DNA from: Mesaphorura yosii
Lineage: Eukaryota > Arthropoda > Collembola > Poduromorpha > Tullbergiidae
Reading direction: 5' to 3'
Assembly (NCBI GenBank): GCA_009869945.1
Contig: WIXG01000314.1
Span: 28,994 to 92,993 of the forward strand
Length of the DNA stretch: 64,000 nt
Of the stretch, positions 38,090 to 48,682 are shown one piece after another (the first letter of the stretch is position 1; each line of letters starts with the position of its first letter). The position numbers were made by a program, and so were the translations under genes. The notes beneath the pieces are model-generated. The model worked only from the letters and a program-made list of their open reading frames with translations. It ran no database searches and was not told the DNA's origin.

Positions 38090-38091
38090 GT

Positions 38092-39915
38092 AAGTGTCCA
38101 CATTCAATTGCTCTGTACTATTATTGAAGGAAATGCCACAATACATGCAACGCTCAGCAGGTGAGGTTGTGACGCATGGTCACGGAATTCGAGTTAAACG
38201 AATGAACGTCGGCGTTAGAAGCTGTTAACTTGACACATGTTCGTATCACTGACGCTAGCAGCTTGCAATTGCAGTGGCTGAACGCAGCATCAAAGAACAA
38301 ACAGTCGGTGGTTGCTGGCTCAAAGACCAGCAGGCCACGGCAGGTCAGGATTAGCTTGCGTGGTCAGTCGACGTTAACAGACGAACATCCACGAATCTTA
38401 TGATAGGTTACAAATGAGACCGTGGCCTGACAGTGCCTATCAAAGACTCATCATCCCGTGGTCAATCATACATTGTAACGTTTAGCTGATACGCTAATCA
38501 CTTGGAAGCCTTGTGCAAAGAGCTCTTGGGCTCGATGGGTCGTGTGCACTGAATGACAATGCGACAAATACACAGTTAACAGAGGACGAGTGAACGCAGA
38601 TTAACGTAAATGACACGTACGCGTCAACTTGTAAACAAATGTTTAGCTGACGGATGCCATTGCAGACACTGTCAAAATGATAACTACTCTTCTGGTCCTT
38701 GCTCTTATTCTGACTTCTGTGACTTTGACCTCACATACACAATTTTGCCCTTGTAATGGATGGTGTATACATGGTAGAATGCATGGTACAAAATGCTTGA
38801 CCGGGATTTCCAGCTGTCTCAATTTCCCCAGCTGAGTGATCATGATCGCGGAATGCTAATGTCAATCTAACCCTTAATGCGCATACTTTGTTGAGTGGCA
38901 AGTACCAAATCAGCTTACACTTGTACGCTAATCCCCAGTTTAGAGATAGCCGCTTAAATCCTGGAAAAGATTGTTCTATTTTTCATTTAAAAAAATTAAA
39001 ACCAACGGACAAAAACAAGATCATTAAATGTAAAACTGTTTTTGTCCTCTGCTAATGATTAATTCGCACAGGGCAGAGATAGGAAGAGGAAAAGGGTATT
39101 ACACTAAATTGGCGGAATGAAGTAAATGACTTCATGGCGGTGTTACGCAATTTGCTACATCTTCTACGCCTCTTCACTATTGGCTTATCTTGCATTGCTA
39201 CTGACTGCGTTTCGAAATGAATGGCAATGACAAGTAGAGATTTAGGATATTCATTTCCAGGAAAACTACGCAATCGCTAGCAGCAGCCAATCAGAATTTT
39301 ATGTCTCTTGCTAATCAACGTGGTCTGCGTGGTGTCAAAGGGAATGTCACGAGTGTCAATTGAGGCTGAAAACATTACCATTAACATTACAATGCGTGCA
39401 CTGTCATCGTAGCTGGAAGAGATCATAGTCCAAGTCATCACCCATCACGTACGTACGGACGTAATCGCTAATCACTTTAGATTTTAAATTAAAATGATAT
39501 GCGCCGGCAAACAACGAGTCTGCAGTCGTACTCAGGAAAAGAACTCGAAAGTGTCTCTGTCCAAAAGAGTGTTGACTCGATAAGTTAAGTCGTGAAGCAG
39601 TTGACAGTTGATTTGAATCACAATTACAACACTTGTCATTAGTATTTCACGTTCGACGATTCCACAGTTAACACCACAATTTAACGCACTTGTAGGCAGG
39701 ATTAGCGATTAACCTGAAAGCAGCGATAATGATAAAGGCAAAAGCTCAATTAAGCTCCCAGGGTTCTTGTTCGTTCTTTCTCGTGTCGTAGCCAAGAGCG
39801 AAAGGTGAACCTACGGCAAAACCCGTGAGCTTCGCTGCTGATTGCTGTGACCCGAGCGCGAGGTGCGACACTTGTCCTTAGTCCGTGACCCGTGAGTCAA
39901 TCAGTTTCCGGAAAA
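38092..39915. other. Upstream region of phosphate transporter
   Basis: About 1.8 kb with no coding exon that I can support; it is either an intron after the donor at 38090 or the promoter of the transporter. Confidence 0.35.
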
Positions 39916-42900
39916 ATGGAGTCCACTACGCTAGACATCCTGAGTTCTACGTTAGGCTGCACCGACTGCTTGCCCGACACCTCCACGGTAGTTTGGGTGC
40001 TCGTGGTCGGCTTTGTGATCGCATTTGTCCTGAGTTTTGGGATCGGTGCGAATGACGTTGCAAACTGCTTCGGCACTTCCGTCGGCTCGGGCGTGATTTC
40101 ACTGAGAAATGCGTGCATTGTGGCAACTTTCATGGAATTGGCCGGTGCCATTGCGATTGGTGAGTAATTTCGCGCAACTCTTACGTTTTCACAGGACATG
40201 TCAGAACTGCGTTAGTCGCGCTAAACGATCTCGTTTAACAACAATGGGGAAGATTACATAAACCTCCGCGTACGAATCTACACCAATCAACGCAAATCCA
40301 ACGACCCAACTTGATAACATCGATCCTGCAACATTAACATCAGAATGGAAGACGTTTCGACCACGCTGGCCTCCGTGGCAGCAGCCGTGGAACTCAACTG
40401 CCAGGAAGCGATGGGACTTCTCATCGCCGCCTTCTTCGTCTCGTTTCTCCTGGCTTTCGGAATCGGGGCGAATGACGTGGCCAACTCTTTCGGAACATCA
40501 GTCGGCTCCAAAGTGCTCACTCTGACCGGAGCATGCTTCCTCGCAACGATTATGGAGATCAGTGGAGCCGTGCTTTTAGGTCCGCAATGCAAAACCGTAC
40601 CATAAACTGTACATTGATTGATGACGCTGTTTCTATAATCAAGAGCCGCATCAAATTCCCAACTTTTGGAAGCGTCTCAACTTTTTTTTTCGTCTTTTCA
40701 CATTTCGTTGAATTCTTCGAGAAACGCCAAACTGCTCTGCTTGTTTGAGCTTGCATCACCAAATAAAATAATTAACCTTCCTTGCCTCTTGTCTGTTTAA
40801 AGGTCACAAAGTCTCGGATACGATCAGGAAAGGAATTGTCGACCTGAATGAGTATCAAGAAACGCCGAAAGAGTACATGTTGGGAAATCTGGCTGCACTT
40901 GGTAAGTGAGTTATGAGATTGGACCCAGTTCATGCTTGCCTATCGGAACATGCCTCTTGTAACAACATTTTTCACGTTGAACACCATGTAGGCGGATCAG
41001 CAATTTGGCTTCTCGCAGCAACATTTCTCAAGATGCCAATCTCTGGAACTCACAGCATCGTAGGCTCCGTACTTGGCTTCTCACTTGTGGCACGTGGACT
41101 ACATGGAATTAATTGGGCAACGCTTGGCAAAATTGGTGAGTTTTCGGCCATGACTCGAAAATGAGTCCGAGTCACCTTGAATCGAACAAAGTGCACCGTA
41201 ACAGAATGATTGTTTTGCTTGTGCAGTTGGATCGTGGTTCATTTCACCTGTTCTCTCTGGCCTCGTGTCTGGTGCAATTTTCCACCTCATCAGACGGTTC
41301 ATTTTGCGCAAATCGGATCCAATTGGTCCAGGACTCATTTCATTGCCAATCTTCTACGGACTCACGATTTTTATAAACACCATTTCAATTATGCTGGATG
41401 GTCCAGAAGGTAAATCTGACGAGCCTTTAATTAATTGTATGCTAATAAGAAATCGTTTTAATTTCATTTGCTCTTTTCAGCACTTAAGATTTCGATCGAA
41501 TCCCTTCCACAGTGGACGGAAGTGTTATTCGGATTCCTCGTATCGATGGTCATTGCAATCCTCGTCGCCATTCTGATTGCCATCTTCTTTGTACCAAGAC
41601 TTCGCAGAGCAATTCGTGGTAAGTTCTCGGCTCTTACGAATCCCTGAGTTTTGCTTTGTCATTTCGCATTGCGATTTCGCGATTTTTTTCTTATTCATTT
41701 GCTTGATTTTTATTTCACTTGCATTTTCTTTATTTGCCCCCTTTGACAGAGCTTATTGCAAACTCTCCAAAGGACGATAGCACCCTTGATTCAAAGCTGA
41801 GTAGTGATGAGTGCATCACGGACTCATCCAAAGCTAGTAGCATTTACACAATTGGATTGACCAGTAGCAATAGCATTACTAACAATTTTAGTGTAGATAA
41901 CAAAGGTTGGTATTTCTTATCATTTTATCTTTCCGTTGCGTTGTCTGTCTGTCGCTTTTGTCGCTAGACACACTCAAGAGCTTTGTCTCCTCATGCACTT
42001 GTTTTCAGTTTTTGGCTTAATGTCAAAAATGTTTTTAACGTGGATTTGTATGTTCTGAAATTGTGCATTATCTGTCCACCGCCGAGTCTGCTCGCATTCC
42101 TCTCGATCGCTAATTGATTTTTGTGACACGAGGACGTTATGATCACACGCAGCCATTACATTGTGACTTTTATTTTTGTGCCCTACAGAAATGTTGGGTT
42201 CAACCGCTCATGACGCCTCGCCGCTGCCAGCCACCACCGTGGTCCTGAACAACATCAATGACCTCCTCAACTACAATAATGAACTCAACCACAACAACAC
42301 GCACCTCGTGAAGAAGTATTTGCAGGAACCAGAAACCATTCCAATGGATGGCATTACACCAAACGGCTCTGGTGTTCCGCTCATCATCGAGACGGACTGC
42401 AAACAGCCAAACGGACATGGCCCAATCGCCTACGACTATGAGTTCGAGGGTGGAATCACATTCGGTCCACACTTGCCATCAAGCTCAGGCTCAGACATGA
42501 GTGCCGATGAATGTGATGATCGTCCCGGCGTCGGCAAACTCTTTTCATTCTTGCAAATTATGACAGCTGCCTTTGGTTCATTTGCTCACGGAGGAAATGG
42601 TATGACTTTGAAAACAAACGACCTTTTGCTTTTTTTTGTTCGTTTTGTCGAGTAATTCGACAACTTGAAGAACGGTGTGTATGATATCAAAAGTCATAAA
42701 TGGTTCTGAATCCAGCTTCTTGGGAACCATTGTTGCACGAAAATTTCACATTAACAACGAAGTTAGTGAAACCGGCATGAAATTAATCAGTAAAATGTGT
42801 AAAAACTGTTCAGCGTAACACTTATATTGCTACGCTGTTACGTCATGTTCGCTGTTCACCGTAACTCACCATACCAATTTATTATATTTTATATAATTTA

Positions 42901-43424
42901 TCTTTATATTCACTAACGCAGACGTCTCGAACGCCATCGGTCCACTGATCGCGCTGTACTTGGTGTACAAGGAGGGAAGAATCGAGTCTGAGGCTGCCAC
43001 GCCAATCTGGTTGCTGATTTTTGGAGGTGTCGGCATTTCGATTGGTCTCTGGGTCTGGGGCAGAAGAGTGATTAAGACAATGGGAGAGGACTTGACTAAA
43101 ATTACACCATCAAGGTAATATTCGATCCTATCCGTCTTTCTGTATAGTTCAGTCTGACTGCAACTTTCCAATTTGTGTAGTGGCTTCACAATTGAGATTG
43201 GTTCTGCGATGACTGTGCTGATCGCGTCAAAGATCGGAATTCCAGTTAGCACCACACACTGCAAAGTTGGATCAGTCGTTTTCGTTGGTTGGCTGAGATC
43301 AAGTACTGGAGGAGTGGATTGGGCTCTGTTTAGGAACATCATTTTCGCATGGGTTGTCACGCTGCCAATCTCAGCTGGACTATCGGCGCTGCTGATGTGG
43401 ATTCTGCGTTCCTTTGCACTATAG
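39916..43424 (+). CDS. PiT-type sodium-dependent phosphate transporter (603 aa)
   Basis: This is a multipass plasma-membrane Na+/Pi symporter of the SLC20 family. Exons using the first start are 39916-40159, 40803-40901, 40992-41135, 41227-41409, 41481-41618, 41750-41905, 42189-42599, 42922-43114 and 43181-43424. All are in phase, almost all phase 1. The duplicated family signature appears twice: [15 protein letters not shown] near the N-terminus, and [14 protein letters not shown] split by the last-but-one intron. Other family blocks are [22 protein letters not shown] and [11 protein letters not shown]. The central hydrophilic loop is encoded by exons at 41750 and 42189 and is Ser/Asn-rich. 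The length is slightly under that of human PiT1/2 (about 650-680 aa). A rival first exon lies at 40345. AATAAA is at 43849. Confidence 0.93.
40345..40579 (+). CDS. Alternative first coding exon of the phosphate transporter (TM1-TM2 duplicate)
   Basis: An ATG at 40345 opens 78 codons that duplicate the N-terminal transporter exon: [15 protein letters not shown], then [18 protein letters not shown]. It ends in phase 1, as the exon at 39916 does, so it can join 40803 in frame and would give a 600 aa protein. It cannot follow the first exon in the same reading frame, so the two would be mutually exclusive. The donor is GTCCGC, which is weak. Reading on without splicing ends at TAA (40603). It may be a low-use alternative promoter exon or a decaying duplicate. 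Confidence 0.6.
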
Positions 43425-44334
43425 TTTCACTGTACATCTTCAGAACGAATTGTCTTTGAGATTACATTAATTTACTCCTTGTTCAGTTTTCTTTTACACT
43501 AATAATACAGTTAGTGTGTATGAAGTATACATTTTACGATGTAGAATATGAGTCTGAATATTTTGTTTTCTTTTATCTCTTTTGTTAATTCTCGCGATCA
43601 TGCTCTTGGGTGACATCCTTCGTCAAACAATGCAAGATGAACAGATTAGAGCAGATTTGCCAATTTTTCTTTTGTTTTGTAATTTTTGCGCGTCGTGTGT
43701 CGTGCTTGAACGCATGTCTCTGTATAGAATCCAGAAATACTGCAACTGCAGATAATTCTTTATCTATATTCTCTGTACTGAGTCTCCAACATTTGCAAAG
43801 ATGACCAACAACTGAAACGAAAAATGAGCTCCAGGAGAGTTGTTTGATAATAAAAGCGCAAGAGGAAGAAGTGAACCAACTTCTCACTTGAACTTGTGTT
43901 TGTTCTTCACGGTGGCAATTACTTTCAAAAGACATCGGGAACTAAGTCAATTTATTGACACACTGAAGGCCTCTGACCTTTGGACAATCGAATAGTGTGA
44001 CCCCATTATAAGTTGGAAGTGCTTCGAAGCACTCAGCATGTTTCCACCGCTCGTGGAAGACGAGAATGTGTCTCACCCTCTGGATCGACCGGCCTTCTCT
44101 TTGTCGCTTGCATTGTAATCTGCAAGATTTGAAATGCAGGGGCCTGTCGAAATAATGAATGACGAAGGCTAAACGCTGAAGCTCTAAACTGGCTTCAATC
44201 GGCAACGACTGGAAGTTATGAAATTGTGTAGCATTGTTGTGTTTCATTCTTAGTATATATGAGTCAGCAACCAATCCTAAATCAGAATCAGGCGAACGAG
44301 TTCTCATCTTCAAAGCTTTCCTTTATTTCCATAA
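43425..44334. other. 3' UTR of transporter and convergent spacer
   Basis: Contains AATAAA (plus) at 43849-43854. A minus-strand ORF of 123 codons at 43942-44313 has no motif and is not called. Confidence 0.4.
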
Positions 44335-44533
44335 TTTATTCTGAGTTTAAAACTACTACAATCAATCACTAGTCACAATAATTCAACTTTGCTTTAAGGT
44401 CAACAACACACTGACGGGTTCTAGAGCACCAATCGAAAGCAAACAAGACTACGTGGGAAGTTCAGGCCACGTAGCCGCCGGGATTCTCCTTTACACGTCC
44501 CTTCCTTACTAGCTTGTTTCCAGCACCTGCTCC

Positions 44534-45322
44534 CTAATGCCCATTCTCCACCGCTGCCTTGCCATTGTCCAAACCACCCACGTCCTCGAGCTCTTCTCCA
44601 TCGCCGTCGCCGCCTGTGAAACTCAGGTTGATCTGTTCATTATTTCCACGACCTCGATTTGCTGCGAGAACCTTGCATGCATATGCGCATAAGCCCAGCA
44701 GCAGAAGAGCCATCACCGAAGGTCCGCAAATCGAGAAGTTTGCGGCAGGCTCATAATTCGCGGGTGGCTCCACAGTGTAGTGCGACAGAACTGCCAGCAC
44801 TGCGATTCCGTACGAAACTATCAGCAAGGCTCTGCGGGGAAACGCGTGACCCTGGAAAATTGCCCTCAGCACAGCCTGAATTCCAAACAAACCAAAGGAG
44901 TTCCCAATCAAGTTCAGGAGCGACCCGAATTCCATCTCCGTGATCAAGTAGCGCTGGTAAAATAATTTCGCCTCGTAGTAGTAGACGGGACGAATTGCGT
45001 GGTCCAGGAAGTGGAAGTTGTACAAACAGTTGGTGATGAGGAACACGCTCATGATGCAGTACCCCAAATGTACACGTTCGAGGTCGGAGCCTTGCCTGTT
45101 ACGGCGGGGGCTCCACATTTCTCGGGTGAGGACGCGAGTGTACCAGAGCACCTTGGCCATTACACAGACGCAAATGCAAGCGATGATGGTCAAGATCAGA
45201 ATTCGAGATGTCGTGAGCTCGGTGATGCCCTCATCAATGACTACTGTGACCCCGTAGGTCGAAAGGCCATATTGCACCATTTTCACGGGTTGCCGACTAA
45301 CGGGCGCAGGCAATTGTTCCAT
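44534..45322 (-). CDS. Unrecognised multipass membrane protein (262 aa), single exon
   Basis: I do not recognise the family. The ATG at 45322 follows an in-frame TAA in the upstream sequence, so the start looks real. About five hydrophobic segments are visible: ILILTIIACICVCVMAKVLW, then LGYCIMSVFLITNCLY, LLNLIGNSFGLFGIQAV, LLIVSYGIAVLAVLS and VMALLLLGLCAYACKV. Between segments two and three is an aromatic loop (PVYYYEAKLFYQRYL). The C-terminus after about 215 is hydrophilic and acidic with Gly/Asp/Glu repeats. Minus-strand AATAAA signals lie at 44335-44340 and 44322-44327. There is no coding intron. GC content is higher than in the flanks. Confidence 0.7.
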   Translation of the reverse strand: MEQLPAPVSRQPVKMVQYGLSTYGVTVVIDEGITELTTSRILILTIIACICVCVMAKVLWYTRVLTREMWSPRRNRQGSDLERVHLGYCIMSVFLITNCLYNFHFLDHAIRPVYYYEAKLFYQRYLITEMEFGSLLNLIGNSFGLFGIQAVLRAIFQGHAFPRRALLIVSYGIAVLAVLSHYTVEPPANYEPAANFSICGPSVMALLLLGLCAYACKVLAANRGRGNNEQINLSFTGGDGDGEELEDVGGLDNGKAAVENGH

Positions 45323-46299
45323 TTAGGTCCGCGTCTGAAAGTTATCTGAACTGTCGGGAGCTTAACTTAACGATTGGCTTGCCCGGGCCCATTAGGAGTT
45401 TGACCAATTACGGTGATGGGTTCTACACTAGAGCGAGAGTGATAAAGTGCACTGAAAACATCAAAGTAATAAATTTTTTCTTGTTTTTGCGCTTTTTAGA
45501 GCAGCAAGAAAAAGTTTATTACTTTGGACAACATCATTAACCTATTTAAGTAGAGTGTCTCTTAATAGAGCTGTTGTTCGATGAAGATCGTGAATTGTTT
45601 GCTTTTAATTTCCTCCCGGGAATGCCGGGAATATTCGCAACTCGTAGGTATAAAAATACCTTTAATTGATTGCAACTCAAGTATCAGCTCAAGACATGAG
45701 ACGTGAACGGGCAATTGATTGATTAAGCAATTGAGTAAGGCAATTAGTGAATTATTGAGTCCAATCAAAATCGATCCGTGAAACTGACGGCATATTTGGG
45801 GAGGAAGAAGCCAGTAGATATTTTAGGAAGTCAGCATCATACCACGAGATAAAGGCAGGCTCGTTGGTCAGTGCGTTGGATAACTCCGAAGTCTCCAGAA
45901 CTCTTTAGATTATTGAATTTCGAAGACAATGATGAATGCTATTTGCTTAATTATATGAGTTTGGGGACACTATTTAAGCTCAGTATCGCACGCGACCGAT
46001 CATAATTGCTAATTTTCATTCTCATGGAGGACCGAACTGCTGCTGCTGCTTTTGCACTCTGCATCGATCTCACGTTCCTTGTATCTCGCCGAGAAAAGTC
46101 CCAACCTGGATCCAGGCTCGATAATACTTTGCCATGTTTGTTTCTGTCCACGTATCTTTGTTAAAGGCGGAATTGGGTCTCGCCTCTCATTCTCCTCGCA
46201 GTCCTCCTTTGCGTCTTTCTCCTCATCGTCACGCCGTGAACGTAATTGCTTCTGTCCTTGCTGCTTTTGACTTCGGTAACTCATCACAATCCACATGAA
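45323..46299. other. Intergenic, no supported gene
   Basis: About 1 kb. A charged minus-strand ORF directly follows the stop of the next gene (46009-46296) but shows no motif or splice link; I treat it as chance. Confidence 0.35.
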
Positions 46300-47113
46300 C
46301 TAGGAGCGCTGGACCATGGACAAGAAATAGATGGTCAGAGCTTTCAAAGCAAAGGCGACGCCGATCTCCTTCAGCGTGATTGTCCTGCCGAAGGTAGTGA
46401 GGTAGAACAGATGAAGCTCAGAGGACCCGGGCTCGGTCCTTGTAATCCTATAGTCCTTGGATCTCGTATTTGCATTGCACATCGCGTTACGCCAGATGGG
46501 CGTCAGAATCAATTGCAGCAATTGGAGCAGGATGATGAGAGAGTACAAACTGGTCCAAAACACTTAGGGTACGGGAATTTGTCGGCCATGTTCTTGATCC
46601 ATTTTCCCTGCGTGTTCTTTACACGAAAGAGAAGTGTGAGTTCAGCAACGATGCAGAACAAATGACAGACGTTCGTCAACCCTGAAAACCGCGACAGGCA
46701 ATTTCAGGTATCTGACGTATTATGGTTTCCAATTTCGCGTTGGAATTTACAAGCAATGATCGTCAGAGCTTCTCCTAGTCTCTTAATTGCCCCAACTTCA
46801 TTGACTACGCTCCGTCCATTGCTCACTTGTGCTACTTGAATGTCATCAGCAATGAATGACAGGAGATTTAACTGAAACTTGAAGTATTGCCTCCATTAAT
46901 GCAAGCGCGTCACATCACGGTTAACTGCCATCGTACTGCAAATCCTGCTAATGCTACCGCCACAATCATAAGGCTGAACTTCGCCTTCGACCCACAACAA
47001 CAGCAACAAGGATTGATTTCGCCAAAACAAGAGTCACGCTCACGGTCGCGGTCGCTGGAATCGGAGTTGATTCTGGAAACTGACAGATGGCTTGACTCTT
47101 TTCTCGGAGTCAT
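46300..47113 (-). CDS. Short multipass membrane protein, possible gustatory-receptor-like C-terminus (205 aa model)
   Basis: A four-exon model keeps phase throughout: 47113-46937, 46871-46751, 46681-46625 and 46562-46300, with introns of 65, 69 and 62 bp. Hydrophobic spans are FSLMIVAVALAGFA, a long double span through NVCHLFCIVAELTLLF and FWTSLYSLIILLQLLQLIL, and a final one ending ALTIYFLSMVQ. The last span has Tyr-x5-Gln, as in the TYxxxxxQF motif that ends insect and Daphnia gustatory receptors, preceded by a FxL-like helix. The N-terminus has a run of five Cys after an Arg/Asp/Ser-rich stretch. Gustatory receptors are about 350-450 aa, so this would be N-terminally short, or more exons lie upstream. 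Family assignment is tentative; the donor GTGTAA of exon 3 is weak. Confidence 0.4.
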
Positions 47114-47334
47114 TTGAGATGATGGAGTTTCGGTAGGCGCATCGACATTGCTATTGCCGTAATTACATTGCCGTAAAAATTGCACACTTCCTCAATACAT
47201 GACATCAAGCTTGGTTAACGTGGGCTTTAATTTCCAACTTGACCTCCTACCTGATCAGGAGTAAATGCCTATTTGTGGTTTCTCGAAGAAATGCAAACGA
47301 AATGACGCGAATTGACTTGATAATTTTGACCACG

Positions 47335-47340
47335 TTTATT
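47335..47340 (-). promoter_or_regulatory. Polyadenylation signal of small secreted peptide gene
   Basis: AATAAA on the minus strand, 120 bases beyond the stop codon at 47460. Confidence 0.55.
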
Positions 47341-47459
47341 GATTTCAATGAGGTAAAATTCAGATTTGAGGATTGCAGGTGTGCCCATGGAACTTCATCG
47401 TGACAACTTCTTTGAAAGTGATAGGGTTAACGACTTCGTCGTTGCCAAAAATCAAGAAT

Positions 47460-47717
47460 TCACCGAGCACAACCGATCGGTCTCCCTGTCTCCTCGTCGC
47501 AAAAGCAAACTGAAAGAGCCGGAGAATCGATGAACCGTTTGACGTAATTAAACCCGTATTTCTAGTGCTTACACGGATCGTCAGGGCACGAAGTGTATCC
47601 TGGGTTAACTTCTCCATTCGGGCCTGGCTTATACTGCGCGTCCACTTGCATCAAAACGACCGTCGCCAAAAATAACATCGCCTCCACGACGAAGAAGAGT
47701 GCAGCGTATGGCTTCAT
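47460..47717 (-). CDS. Small secreted Cys-containing peptide (64 aa)
   Basis: Two exons, 47717-47573 and 47509-47460, are joined by a 63 bp intron (GTAAGC donor, CTCTTTCAG acceptor, phase 1). Residues 1-27 are a strong signal peptide (ALFFVVEAMLFLATVVLMQVDA). The mature part of about 37 residues is QYKPGPNGEVNPGY followed by a four-Cys end with pattern C-x5-C-x-C-x9-C. Unspliced, the frame stops at once after DPCKH; splicing adds two further Cys. A TATA box 80 bases upstream supports a real gene. I do not recognise the peptide; antimicrobial, protease-inhibitor or cuticle roles are all possible. Confidence 0.6.
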
Positions 47718-47793
47718 GATTATCAGTGACTGCTTGAATTTACCAGGAACGAGCGAACTGCTCTCAATGCATGCCGTTCGAATTGGCCAGGAT

Positions 47794-47801
47794 GCTTTAT
47801 A
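47794..47801 (-). promoter_or_regulatory. TATA box of small secreted peptide gene
   Basis: Reads TATAAAGC on the minus strand, about 80 bases before the ATG at 47717. Confidence 0.6.
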
Positions 47802-47849
47802 TGGAACGAGACGAGGATACATGATTGGAAATGTTTACGCCACAATTGA

Positions 47850-48682
47850 TTAAGAGATCATTAGTCCAACTGCAGTTGCATCGCAATTAATTAGAAGAAC
47901 AATTTGTGGTTTTAGAATGAGGAATTAGGAAAGAAGTACGTTCACGCTAATTTTTATAAATTTACATATTGTGGGCAATAATTAATTGAATTTATAATTT
48001 TGCTGCAGCAGTGATCAGACTGTGCAGCCAATAATATAACAAAATTAACTGCTTTCTGCTTCACCTAAAGGCAGGAAATCTTGAAACAAAGAATGGCTTC
48101 GCCCCGTCGCGTCGCGTTGAGAGTTTCGACCGCTTGAATGTATCCAGTTGCTACGAGACTCAGTGGGAACACCAGAAACAGGTGATGTGCATCACGAATG
48201 CAATGTAATAATGATGACGCGTTGATGCGCTCCTTGTCTTACTTTGTAATTGGACAAATTTTTAAATGGCAGGACTCCTCGCCTGTCGATACCAAGTCGG
48301 TCCTGCGTCGTGTCTAAATTGATCAATACATGACGAATATGAATCACCAATTTTAATCAATATCCACATCTAGTCAAACTGCACGACGAAGCCAGGGTTT
48401 AATTAATTACCTAGCAAAAAGTGCAACAACACAAGATTCTTGCTAAAGAAATAAAGTGCTTGAAGTGATTTTACGTAAAGACAAGACAACTAAACGTAAG
48501 TTCGCCTCCTTGAGTTTGCCTAAAATTGGGGTTCTAATTACGAAACGATGTCACCTGTTAAATGCGTTTTGTATTCATCAACATAGAAGCTGAATCTGAA
48601 TGCTGGATTTTATACACCTGAAGTGAATACTGGCTGAGGATACTTTACCTGGTCCGAAATCCAAATCATCAGATAACAAATA
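47850..48682. other. Divergent spacer between peptide gene and kinesin
   Basis: About 830 bases of A/T-rich DNA with no coding exon that I can support. It must contain the kinesin promoter; no TATA box is evident. Confidence 0.4.

Noticed and set aside
43942-44313. 123-codon minus-strand ORF beyond the phosphate transporter
   Set aside because: No motif, no TATA box and no supporting splice sites; it partly overlaps the likely 3' region of the next gene.
46009-46296. Charged minus-strand ORF directly after the receptor-like gene
   Set aside because: It lies past that gene's stop codon, has no splice link in frame and is of simple Arg/Glu/Ser composition.
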